From positions 1-41,474 of the forward strand of contig NZ_JAGEVF010000016.1 in the NCBI RefSeq assembly GCF_017581965.1: a stretch of DNA of 41,474 bases, written 5' to 3'. Of this stretch, positions 34,758 to 41,474 are shown in pieces (position 1 is the stretch's first letter; each line of letters starts with the position of its first letter). Source of the stretch: Winogradskyella pelagia. GTDB lineage: Bacteria; Bacteroidota; Bacteroidia; Flavobacteriales; Flavobacteriaceae. The notes under the pieces are model-generated. The model made no database searches, was not told the DNA's origin, and saw only the letters and a program-made list of their open reading frames with translations. The translations under genes were made by a program, and so were the position numbers.

Positions 34758-35249
34758 TTAAAGATTAAATGATGCCCCAATACTAATGGTAAATTGATTA
34801 TTTAATTCCTCAGCTGGTGTGAGGTCGTCAGTATTGTATTTTGCTAAAGGTGTATTGAGTTCAGTATACAGTCCAAAACCATCTGAGAAAAAATAGCGAG
34901 CTCCAACATGTGCTCCAAAATTTTTCAATCCAAAGCTGAGGCCTGGATATAAATCAAAGTTCTCATCAATAGCCAGAACGTTACCAATATTAGCATTGAA
35001 TCTAGCCCTTACATCAAACCGATCTTTAAAATCTGCATCTATATTGCTATCAACCCCTAAAATATAGGTTGAAGAGACGCCTAAAGATATGTTTTCACCA
35101 ATACCATAATCGTATGAGGCATTCAATCCTGTACCGCCAGATTGAAAATTGGCACCGACTTGGAATTTACTGTCATCCTTTCCTTTAAAGGCTTGAGAAT
35201 TTCCAAAAGTAAAGGCCAAAAGTGCAGTAATTAAAACAATTTTTTTCAT
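34758..35249 (-). CDS. DUF6646-like outer-membrane beta-barrel protein, 163 aa
   Basis: A signal peptide (MKKIVLITALLAFTFGNSQA) is followed by alternating strands: KFQVGANFQSGGTGLNASYDYG, NISLGVSSTYILG, FDVRARFNANIG, NFGAHVGARYFF, GFGLYTELNTPLAKY. The chain ends FTISIGASFNL, the C-terminal strand of a small barrel. It resembles the flavobacterial DUF6646 family; the function is unknown. I set the start at 35249 because it gives a clean signal peptide; the frame is open 8 codons further to 35273. The gene is monocistronic. Confidence 0.82.
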   Translation of the reverse strand: MKKIVLITALLAFTFGNSQAFKGKDDSKFQVGANFQSGGTGLNASYDYGIGENISLGVSSTYILGVDSNIDADFKDRFDVRARFNANIGNVLAIDENFDLYPGLSFGLKNFGAHVGARYFFSDGFGLYTELNTPLAKYNTDDLTPAEELNNQFTISIGASFNL

Positions 35250-35308
35250 CGTAGAAATTTTTATTAGCGGCAAATATACAAATAGTAAGTGATCAAAGTC
35301 AGAGTCTA

Positions 35309-36169
35309 TTATGCAAACTTATTGGTGTTTTCAATAGCCTTCTGGTTTTTCCAATCAATCCATTTTTGACCTTGCATTCTGCGCATAAGATTATCATAAA
35401 TACGCATAAGAAAAACGTTGTATAACGCTTTTCCTAAATTTTTTGGATTCCGAGCAATAGCTCTTAAACTCATAGAAAAACCTGGAGTTATATATCGCAT
35501 GTAATGCCAATAACCTTCAGGCATGTAAAGAACCTCACCATGATTTAAATCACAGACCCAACCTTGAGCATGTTTTAAGGCTGGCCACTTTTCAAAATCT
35601 GGATTTGCAAAATTGATGTCTTCTCGCGTTATTAGAGAGTGTGGAACTTTGTATAAATACTTATTCTGTTTTTGATCAAATAAGATGCATTGTTTTTTAC
35701 CTTCGAAATGAAAATGAAAAATATTAGCCAAATCAATATCGTAATGCATAAAGGTGTAAGAAGCTCTTCCACCAAAGAATAGCATTGGTAATCCTTTCAT
35801 GAGCCTTATACCAAAGTCTGGGTAGCTGAAATCATTTTGTAGTACTGGAACTTCCTTAAGTATATTCCATAAAAAAATCCTGAATTTTGTAGGCTCGCGC
35901 TTTAAAAGGTCTATGTAGTCGCTCATTTTCATTTTGGCGTGAGCTTCGTTAAAACCATCTTTGTAATCTACTGGACGATTGTCGTAGAGGGGCACGATTT
36001 TATCACCAGCAACGGCTTTCATATAATCTAAATCCCATTTATTATAGGCGGGCCAGTCTTCAATGAAGCGTTCTATAACCACGGGTTTTTGCGGTTTAAA
36101 GTAATGCTTAATAAAGTCGGCTTTAGAAATGGTTTCGACTCGTGGAATCTGTTGTAGATTAAGCTGCAA
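35309..36169 (-). CDS. cupin_8/JmjC-like 2-oxoglutarate Fe(II) oxygenase-type protein, 286 aa
   Basis: A double-stranded beta-helix protein of the cupin-like/JmjC group. The iron triad appears intact: His142 and Asp144 (MHYDID), and His222 (PEGYWHYM). The N-terminal PVVIERFIEDWPAYNKW is also family-typical, and the 2-oxoglutarate-side strand FEGKKQCILFD follows the HxD. Related enzymes hydroxylate ribosomal proteins or other targets; no substrate can be assigned here. The protein is cytoplasmic, with no signal peptide. It lies 83 nt downstream of the TonB receptor gene on the same strand and may or may not belong to that operon. Confidence 0.88.
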   Translation of the reverse strand: MQLNLQQIPRVETISKADFIKHYFKPQKPVVIERFIEDWPAYNKWDLDYMKAVAGDKIVPLYDNRPVDYKDGFNEAHAKMKMSDYIDLLKREPTKFRIFLWNILKEVPVLQNDFSYPDFGIRLMKGLPMLFFGGRASYTFMHYDIDLANIFHFHFEGKKQCILFDQKQNKYLYKVPHSLITREDINFANPDFEKWPALKHAQGWVCDLNHGEVLYMPEGYWHYMRYITPGFSMSLRAIARNPKNLGKALYNVFLMRIYDNLMRRMQGQKWIDWKNQKAIENTNKFA

Positions 36170-36252
36170 AAGAAATTAGTTTATGAAATCAAAGTTAATA
36201 AAACGTCAGAAAATTTACTAAATAGATATTTATTTAAGTCAATTGGCAGGTT

Positions 36253-38076
36253 TTATTGGAAATCATACCTCAAACCAAAAAGAACATTGCTCGGTGGCAT
36301 GGGTATAGGGTCTTGCTCAATAAAGTCAGCATCAAAAATATTACTGGCGGTTATGGTCAGTTCTAAGGCCTTCATTCCATAAATAATGGAGGCGTCCCAT
36401 ACATTGTAAGAGAGCCCAGACGTACGTTCAGCATATTTGTAAATGACATTAACATTAAGTGCCTTTGTTAATTGAGACCTGAAGTTACTTGTAAACTGAT
36501 GCTTGAGCGAGTTTACGGAATATAGTAAAAAGTCTAAGTTTAAATCTTCAACCTCATCATCAATAAATGTATAATTGACTCCCAACTGATGTGTGCTATT
36601 ATTCAGTTTGAAATAATAGTTGGCATCTAGCTCAATCCCTTGAGAACGGATATCTTCAGATAAATTAGTTGCCACTAAAGGGGCGGTTTCGGTATTTTTG
36701 GCATAATCGATTAAATTATTGGTATCTCTGTAAAAAAGCGCCATGGACGTGCTAAAATTTCTGTTGGCATATTTCATACCAATTTCGGCGGAAATCGCCT
36801 CTTCTGGCCGTAAGTTTTCGTTACCCTCACGTCCTGGAACAATTATAAATAGTTCTGTATAAGTTGGGACCCTGTAGGTGTATCCTGCGTTACCATAAAC
36901 TTTGAAACGATTTGAAATCTCGTACCCAACATCAACGCCAGGAAATGCATTGAATTTGAAGTCAGAAAAATAATTTGCAGCTATACCTGGAGTAATATCC
37001 AATTTGTTGTTCAGTAATTTAAAACGGTGTTCTAGAAAAACCGTTGTCATAAAACGGTTTCTGTTACCAAGTGAATTACTGCGCATATCTACCTTTGCAA
37101 GATCGATTCCAAACCCTGTTATTCCTAGACTAGAACTGTAAGAAGCGTTGAGTTCTGCACCTATTTTATTGTTAACTGTAAAGTTTCTTGCCCTAGGGTT
37201 ATCCCTTACCAATTGATACCTGTCTTGGTTGCGTCTCCAATAGATTCTTGGCCTAATTTTTAGATTATTCTTTCTAAATGTTGTGGTTAAACCAATAAGG
37301 CTGTTTTGGGTTTCTTCATACTCGGTTAATCCAAACTGCGTTGGCGTATAAAAGTTTTGAGCACCAAAATTTCGTTCTAGTAAGGATGCAATGAGCTCTA
37401 CAGGCTGACGGTTTTTATTAAAAATACTCTTTAGAAAGTAATTGGCATTATCATAATCTGAATTTGGACGATAACCTTCAGATGTCACTCGTCCAGCATG
37501 TAGAATGTGTGAAGCATTCTCTTGCTGTACGCCTGCTGTAATATTGCCATTTAATTGTCCGAAAGAACCAGCTTCTAGATTTGCAGAAAGGGTATTTTCA
37601 AAACTTTTCTTGGTTACAATATTGATGGCACCTGTAAAGGCATTTTGTCCAAAAACCCTTGCCGCGGGCCCTTTAACAATTTCAATGCGCTCTATAACTT
37701 CTATAGGCAATGCGGCATTCATGGTGTGATGCCCTGTTTGGGCATCATCCATTTTTATGCCATCAATTAACAATAAGGTTTGATTATAGTTTCCGCCTCG
37801 AATGTGTAAATCCGCTTGGGTGCCACCAGTACCACGTCTGCGCATATCAATACCTGCAACTTGTTGCAATACGTCAGCTATATTAACAGCAGCACTTTTT
37901 TTTATATCGGCAGCTGTTATAATGTTGATGGTCCTCGAATTTTCTCTAAAAGGTAAGTCTATACGCTCTGAAGTCAAAGTTATAGAGTCGAGATCTTGTT
38001 GAGGGAATTCTTGTGCAAAACTCCAAGGGATAAGGACAAGTAGGGCAATGACTGTAACGAGAGACTTTAAGTGCAT
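36253..38076 (-). CDS. TonB-dependent receptor, BtuB-like architecture, 607 aa
   Basis: A signal peptide (ends SFAQ) is followed by a plug at about 25-160 (IADVLQQVAGIDMRRRGTGG, LHIRGGNYNQTLLLIDG, IEVIERIEIVKGPAARVFG) and a beta barrel to the C-terminus (LFGLRYDFQ). YRVPTYTELF followed by NENLRPEEA matches the 'R-P-T-tEL...NP-LkPE' region shared by small receptors such as BtuB. At about 600 residues without a regulatory N-domain, it resembles vitamin or siderophore receptors; the ligand is unknown. It follows the DUF2007 gene by 27 nt and is likely the last gene of a three-gene operon. Confidence 0.92.
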   Translation of the reverse strand: MHLKSLVTVIALLVLIPWSFAQEFPQQDLDSITLTSERIDLPFRENSRTINIITAADIKKSAAVNIADVLQQVAGIDMRRRGTGGTQADLHIRGGNYNQTLLLIDGIKMDDAQTGHHTMNAALPIEVIERIEIVKGPAARVFGQNAFTGAINIVTKKSFENTLSANLEAGSFGQLNGNITAGVQQENASHILHAGRVTSEGYRPNSDYDNANYFLKSIFNKNRQPVELIASLLERNFGAQNFYTPTQFGLTEYEETQNSLIGLTTTFRKNNLKIRPRIYWRRNQDRYQLVRDNPRARNFTVNNKIGAELNASYSSSLGITGFGIDLAKVDMRSNSLGNRNRFMTTVFLEHRFKLLNNKLDITPGIAANYFSDFKFNAFPGVDVGYEISNRFKVYGNAGYTYRVPTYTELFIIVPGREGNENLRPEEAISAEIGMKYANRNFSTSMALFYRDTNNLIDYAKNTETAPLVATNLSEDIRSQGIELDANYYFKLNNSTHQLGVNYTFIDDEVEDLNLDFLLYSVNSLKHQFTSNFRSQLTKALNVNVIYKYAERTSGLSYNVWDASIIYGMKALELTITASNIFDADFIEQDPIPMPPSNVLFGLRYDFQ

Positions 38077-38103
38077 AAAAATAAATTTCGGCGCAAGATA
38101 GTA

Positions 38104-38517
38104 TTATTTAATAGGGAATTCAAAACTGCAGTTGTCGCATTTATAGTGGTGTCTTGTGCTAAAGGGTAAAGTTCCAGACACAAAGCCAAGAATAAAAGAT
38201 AAAAGGGATTTTAGATCCTTAATACTTGAATATATATTGATATGTTCATTATTACACTTGGGACATTGGATGCGCTCTCCGTTATCATCTACAGAAAAAG
38301 ATTGAATCGTTGATAAAATATGCTTGGCCTTAATAACGTCTACAGATAGGACTTTTAACTTAACGCCACCGATGGCATTGCTCACTAAGGGGTCCGTATC
38401 TATAGTGATATTGTCACTAAGAAATACCTCAATACCTTCTGCTTCTAATCGTCCTTTAATAATTTGGGCTTCGGAAGAATACTGATAACGTGCTATAGTT
38501 GTAAATGTTTTGGACAT
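38104..38517 (-). CDS. DUF2007 domain protein with C-terminal zinc ribbon, 137 aa
   Basis: The first 70 residues (TIARYQYSSEAQIIKGRLEAEGIEVFL in outline, then GGVKLKVLSVDVIKAKHIL) are a DUF2007 domain, a PII-like fold sometimes called putative signal-transducing protein. Then come CPKC (about 87-90), a hydrophobic stretch (LKSLLSFILGFVSGTLPF) that may touch the membrane, and a second CDNC (about 129-132). Together the two pairs form a four-cysteine zinc ribbon. It may sense or bind a ligand; the role is unproven. It lies between the membrane-protein gene (26-nt gap) and the TonB receptor gene (27-nt gap). Confidence 0.85.
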   Translation of the reverse strand: MSKTFTTIARYQYSSEAQIIKGRLEAEGIEVFLSDNITIDTDPLVSNAIGGVKLKVLSVDVIKAKHILSTIQSFSVDDNGERIQCPKCNNEHINIYSSIKDLKSLLSFILGFVSGTLPFSTRHHYKCDNCSFEFPIK

Positions 38518-38543
38518 TGTTGCTGCTTTAATATAAATGAAAT

Positions 38544-39086
38544 TTAGGATTCATTCATTTGATTCTTCCATTTCTCTTTATCGATCCATTTAAAATCATT
38601 GGGAACTGTGGCATCTAATAAATCTATATTAAGCTCCTCAGAAAGCTGATAACCAATGATAAAGGCATCTTTATAATCATTTTTTTCGTAAAGTTGAAAG
38701 TGTTTATTGGAGTCATACCATAAGTTTACTTCGTAAATATAGCTTCCATCTTTTAAAGGTTGATGAAAAACGGATACATACTCATAGTTTGTTATAGTTA
38801 TCCATTTCCCAAATTTTAAAGGACCAACTTCAAAACTAGGTTTAAATCTAGAGGATTTAAGGTCTATGTAAATTCTTTTTCGGTAGGTGAAGCCAACGCC
38901 TAAAGCACTAAAATAAATAGCAGTATTAAAATCAGCCACACTTAGGCTCAGAGGTACGTCGTTACTTATCCAAAGAAATATTTTGTAGCTAATAGACCCA
39001 ACAGCAATTGTAAAGAATAAAGCCGCTAAAGGAATCTGCCAAATCGGTCTATTGTTTTCAGAAATGATAATTTTTTTAGCATTCAT
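38544..39086 (-). CDS. membrane protein with two helices and PH-like C-terminus, 180 aa
   Basis: I recognise no family. Two membrane helices lie at about 15-38 (WQIPLAALFFTIAVGSISYKI) and 47-66 (SVADFNTAIYFSALGVGFTY). A soluble beta part follows (KRIYIDLKSSRFKPSFEVGPLKFGKWITI in outline, then YEYVSVFHQPLKDGSYIYEVNLWYD), as in bacterial PH-like membrane proteins. It is the first gene of the operon with the DUF2007 protein and TonB receptor. Its start is about 45 nt from the palindrome pair at 39130-39181, which might also affect it. Confidence 0.72.
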   Translation of the reverse strand: MNAKKIIISENNRPIWQIPLAALFFTIAVGSISYKIFLWISNDVPLSLSVADFNTAIYFSALGVGFTYRKRIYIDLKSSRFKPSFEVGPLKFGKWITITNYEYVSVFHQPLKDGSYIYEVNLWYDSNKHFQLYEKNDYKDAFIIGYQLSEELNIDLLDATVPNDFKWIDKEKWKNQMNES

Positions 39087-39129
39087 TGCTCAAATATACT
39101 TATAGATATGTGTTGAAAAAAAGTAAAAA

Positions 39130-39150
39130 TTATTGTAAAACAATAATTTT
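39130..39150 (+). promoter_or_regulatory. operator-like palindrome, copy 1
   Basis: TTATTG-TAAAA-CAATAA, followed by TTTT, is a 6-bp dyad with a 5-nt spacer. The TATTG of its left arm coincides with the -33 element of the promoter read at 39153-39160. An identical 21-bp copy lies 31 bp downstream. Confidence 0.7.
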
Positions 39151-39152
39151 AT

Positions 39153-39160
39153 TAAATTTG
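39153..39160 (+). promoter_or_regulatory. -7 box of the DUF2975/XRE operon
   Basis: TAAATTTG matches TAnnTTTG exactly and lies between the two palindromes, with TTG (39133-39135) 17 nt upstream. The predicted start of transcription, near 39167, falls inside the second palindrome. Confidence 0.6.
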
Positions 39161-39181
39161 TTATTGTAAAACAATAATTTT
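39161..39181 (+). promoter_or_regulatory. operator-like palindrome, copy 2
   Basis: Identical over 21 bp to the copy at 39130-39150 (TTATTG-TAAAA-CAATAA-TTTT). It would cover the transcription start and the leader in front of the ATG at 39188. The two dyads are about three helical turns apart (31 bp), allowing cooperative binding on one face. Confidence 0.7.
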
Positions 39182-39187
39182 TTGAAA

Positions 39188-39697
39188 ATGCGAAAATTAA
39201 TAATTTTAAAAAGTTTAATAGATTTTGTCTGGATATTAACGTGTATTCCATTAATTCCAATGGTACTATTTTTTGTAGTTATGGCGTTTATGGATGCTGA
39301 TATAATAAGAGTTTTACCAGGTTTAGGCCAAGAGGAGGACCAAATTACCGGTTGGCCAGTAAAAATTACTATTCTTATAGGGGCTTTAGTGATTTATATA
39401 AATATCTATTGCGTTTATCTTTTTCGTAAGACATTAAGTTATTTTCAAAAAGTGAAACCTTTTCACAATGAGGTTATAACAAATTTTGGAATTATTGGTA
39501 AATTTTTATGCTACAGTGGTTTAGTTTCTCTGATTTTAGCCATTGTTTTTGCCGTTTATTTTAAAAGCGAAATAAAAATAAATCTAGGTTTTAGCCCATA
39601 CCTTTTTATAACAGCTTTAGGGTTGTTTTTTATGGTTTTAAGTGAGGTATTTAAAGTTGCAAAACACGCCAAAGAGGAAAATGAACTAACCGTGTAG
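39188..39697 (+). CDS. DUF2975 membrane protein, 169 aa
   Basis: Four membrane helices at about 10-35, 55-75, 105-125 and 135-155, with the family's FRKTLSYFQKVKPFHNEVITNFGIIGKFLCYSG region in between (given in outline). DUF2975 proteins are nearly always encoded beside a small YozG-type XRE regulator, as here, and their job is unknown. A TTG at 39182 would add two residues; I prefer the ATG at 39188 (MRKLIILKS). The XRE gene begins 2 nt after its stop, so they form one operon behind the double palindrome. Confidence 0.87.
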   Translation: MRKLIILKSLIDFVWILTCIPLIPMVLFFVVMAFMDADIIRVLPGLGQEEDQITGWPVKITILIGALVIYINIYCVYLFRKTLSYFQKVKPFHNEVITNFGIIGKFLCYSGLVSLILAIVFAVYFKSEIKINLGFSPYLFITALGLFFMVLSEVFKVAKHAKEENELTV

Positions 39698-39699
39698 AT

Positions 39700-39915
39700 A
39701 TGCCAATACTTGTTAATTTAGACGTAATTTTAGCCAAAAGAGGTATGAAGAGCTATGAACTGGCAGACAAGATTGGTATAACCACGGCTAACTTATCCAT
39801 CCTTAAAACTGGCAAGGCCAAAGCTATTCGCTTCTCTACGTTGGAGGCTATTTGCAAGGCTTTAGATTGTCAGCCAAGTGACCTTTTGGAATTCGTTGAA
39901 GATAATCTTAAATAA
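39700..39915 (+). CDS. XRE-family (YozG/Cro-like) transcription regulator, 71 aa
   Basis: A single helix-turn-helix: ILAKRGMKSYELADKIGITTANLSILKTGKAKAIRFSTLEAICKALDC, with the turn at about KIGITTANLS (residues 25-34), ending in the usual QPSDLLEFVED. It is cytoplasmic and probably a dimer. It starts 2 nt after the DUF2975 stop. The two identical dyads around the operon promoter are the natural candidates for its binding sites, giving negative autoregulation; this is inference. It is followed by a 90-bp gap with a weak inverted repeat CCGCT/AGCGG (39939-39967). Confidence 0.93.
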   Translation: MPILVNLDVILAKRGMKSYELADKIGITTANLSILKTGKAKAIRFSTLEAICKALDCQPSDLLEFVEDNLK

Positions 39916-39958
39916 ATAACCAGAATAACGTTAAAATTCCGCTAAATAACCTGATTTA

Positions 39959-39989
39959 TTGCAGCGGTAGCTATCATTTAATATCTTCA
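39959..39989 (+). promoter_or_regulatory. possible promoter of the lectin/adhesin gene
   Basis: TTG at 39959-39961, a 20-nt spacer, and TATCTTCA at 39982-39989 form a weak match to the Bacteroidota promoter. The leader to the TTG start codon at 40006 would be about 10 nt. Confidence 0.3.
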
Positions 39990-40005
39990 TCCATAAAAGA
40001 AAAAA

Positions 40006-41474
40006 TTGCGTTTACACCTTTGGATAGTTGTTTCTCTGTTTATTGCATGTAGCAATAACTTGTTAGCTCAATTAAATGCTTCTATAATTGGAGATGCCAT
40101 TGATCAGGGAAATAATTGTTACACCATAACTCAAGATTTAAATTTCCAAGCTGGTGGCGTTTGGTATGATAATCCGATTGATTTTGATGAGGACTTTTTT
40201 ATTCTTTACCAAAACAATTTTGGGTCAAAGGATGCTAATGGCGCTGATGGTATGGCTTTGGTTTTTAAAGGCACCTCAACACCAGAACTTGGTGCTGCTG
40301 GCGGCGGCGTTGGATATCAAGGAATCTCACCATCTCTAGCAGTTGAGTTTGATACGTATGAAAACAATATTCCTGCTGAGGGCTTACTTGGAGACCCCTC
40401 TTTTGATCATATTTCTATAATGGGTAATGGAAATCCGAACCATAATAATTTAGGAACAAACTTGGCGGGTCCAGTTCAAGCAAGTCCTTTCAGTCAAAAT
40501 ATTGAAGATGGCAGTTTCCATGAGATTAAAATAGAATGGTTTGCTGCTTCAACAACCCTTAATGTCTATTTTGATTGTGAACTTAGGTTGAGTTTAGTTT
40601 TTGATGTTAAAGGGAATATTTTCGCCAACGACGATTCTGTATTTTTTGGATTTGTAGGTTCAACAGGAGGGCTTTCCAATGTGCATTCGGTATGCTTCAA
40701 TAGTATCTCATTTGTAGATAACCTGCAGTTGCAAGATGATTTCATCTGTGAAGGGTCAAGTAAAGTGGTAAATGCAGCTATTCCTAGTGGTGTGGTCTAT
40801 ACTTGGTCACCAACTAACGGTGTGAGTAACCCTAATAGTCCTAATCCAACACTTTCTCCTACTGTAACTACAACCTATACGGTCACTGTGGCCGATGTTT
40901 GTGGTAATATCACGGAAGAGATGTTTACCTTGTCGGTTTTGCCTGTTGAGACCCCTTTGTTTGACCCTGTAGATTCAATCTGCGAAGGTGACACCTTAGC
41001 GCCACTTCCTACAACTTCAACTAACGGTATAACAGGGACGTGGTCTCCAGCCCTTAATAATACCGTAACTACAACCTATACATTCACTCCAGACAATTCT
41101 TGTGCAACTAATGCCACCTTAGAGATTGTGGTTAATCCATTACAGTTTCCAGAATTTGATGCTGTTGCGCCTGTTTGTGAAGGTGATGCCTTGGCGCCAC
41201 TTCCAATAATGTCTAATGATGGAATATCTGGTTCTTGGTCACCAGCTTTAAATAATTTAGCAACGACTACTTATACGTTTACACCAGGTCCTGGCCAAGA
41301 TTGTGCTCAAGAGGTAACTTTGGAAATCGTGGTTAATCCATTGGTTGACCCATTATTCGATCCCATAGACCCTATTTGTGAGGGTGATACCTTAGACCCT
41401 TTGCCTACACAATCCAACAATGGTATATCTGGCAGCTGGTCGCCAGCCTTGGATAATACGGTTAGTACAACTTA
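40006..41474 (+). CDS. secreted L-type lectin protein with Ig-like repeats, partial (3' end outside window)
   Basis: The frame is open from a TAA at 39994 to the window end. A TTG at 40006 gives a clear signal peptide (MRLHLWIVVSLFIACSNNLLAQ in outline). A legume-type lectin domain covers about residues 25-240: NFQAGGVWYDN, DGMALVFKG, LAVEFDTYENN, then DPSFDHI, ending VFFGFVGSTGGLSNVHSVCF. Asp/Asn residues in EFDTYEN suggest the Ca/Mn-sugar site. After that come Ig-like repeats that each begin ICEG(D/S): one at 40747, then a tighter family at 40981, 41176 and 41377 (65-67 residues each) with LPT..NGISGSWSPALNNT..TTYTF. It is likely a large T9SS-exported adhesin or sugar-binding protein. Confidence 0.87.
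   Translation, partial: MRLHLWIVVSLFIACSNNLLAQLNASIIGDAIDQGNNCYTITQDLNFQAGGVWYDNPIDFDEDFFILYQNNFGSKDANGADGMALVFKGTSTPELGAAGGGVGYQGISPSLAVEFDTYENNIPAEGLLGDPSFDHISIMGNGNPNHNNLGTNLAGPVQASPFSQNIEDGSFHEIKIEWFAASTTLNVYFDCELRLSLVFDVKGNIFANDDSVFFGFVGSTGGLSNVHSVCFNSISFVDNLQLQDDFICEGSSKVVNAAIPSGVVYTWSPTNGVSNPNSPNPTLSPTVTTTYTVTVADVCGNITEEMFTLSVLPVETPLFDPVDSICEGDTLAPLPTTSTNGITGTWSPALNNTVTTTYTFTPDNSCATNATLEIVVNPLQFPEFDAVAPVCEGDALAPLPIMSNDGISGSWSPALNNLATTTYTFTPGPGQDCAQEVTLEIVVNPLVDPLFDPIDPICEGDTLDPLPTQSNNGISGSWSPALDNTVSTT

Noticed and set aside
39939..39967. terminator after the XRE gene
   Set aside because: The CCGCT/AGCGG inverted repeat has a long internal part with mismatches and no T run behind it.
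40154..40339. 61-codon frame inside the lectin region
   Set aside because: It overlaps the lectin frame, which carries signal peptide, lectin motifs and repeats.

Overview
The window is a chromosomal segment of a low-GC (A+T rich) marine-type Flavobacteriaceae bacterium (phylum Bacteroidota). The evidence is taxon-typical gene content: a porZ-recO pair and C-terminal type IX secretion (T9SS) sorting domains, two TonB-dependent receptors, DUF6090, DUF6646-like and MG-domain/plug-like proteins, an AraC regulator with a membrane N-terminus, and promoters of the Bacteroidota form TTTG-N19-TAnnTTTG. The genus cannot be fixed by eye; the Winogradskyella/Psychroserpens/Lacinutrix neighbourhood is a guess. 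No tRNA, rRNA, CRISPR array, transposase or integrase was seen.

Layout. (1) 1-1562: an accessory region with two unrelated minus-strand genes (a HEPN-like protein and a lipoprotein). Each is followed by a palindrome-rich spacer, and the two spacers share a 40-bp block (36/40 identical). This looks like a short gene-cassette array with attC-like sites and is the least ordinary part of the window. (2) 1655-4853: a DUF6090 membrane protein, a tail-less SSB, an unlisted 58-residue Cys/Lys-rich protein, ferritin, and a class IV-like deacetylase fold protein. (3) 4866-13940: an MG-domain/plug-like envelope protein, MetG, an S66 LD-carboxypeptidase, a serine hydrolase with a C-terminal propeller-like part, and a membrane-anchored AraC regulator. 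(4) 14047-22341: compact housekeeping genes: YraN; a nadD-gmk-yicC operon; a thioesterase; an ArsC-like/EamA/FemAB-like operon; DinB-like; a Na+/H+ antiporter; a DUF3298 lipoprotein. Several convergent pairs here have touching or overlapping stop codons. (5) 22487-31737: a trans-sulfuration PLP enzyme, a glutamate dehydrogenase with a divergent envelope protein, then porZ, recO and a heme-receptor-like TonB receptor. (6) 31787-39086: a T9SS-sorted secreted protein, RecX, a small beta-barrel protein, a JmjC/cupin_8 protein, and an operon of membrane protein, DUF2007/zinc ribbon and TonB receptor. (7) 39130-41474: a DUF2975 membrane protein plus XRE regulator under a promoter bracketed by two identical palindromes, then the start of a large secreted L-type lectin with Ig-like repeats that runs off the window.

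How the genes work together. Most of the content serves the cell envelope: T9SS delivery (PorZ) and T9SS cargo, TonB-linked uptake, peptidoglycan or peptide recycling, and probably surface adhesion. It is mixed with core metabolism (NAD, GMP, methionine, glutamate) and DNA maintenance (SSB, RecO, RecX, YraN). Regulation visible in the sequence includes a canonical promoter before the trans-sulfuration gene, intrinsic terminators at five gene ends, and the double operator before the DUF2975/XRE pair.
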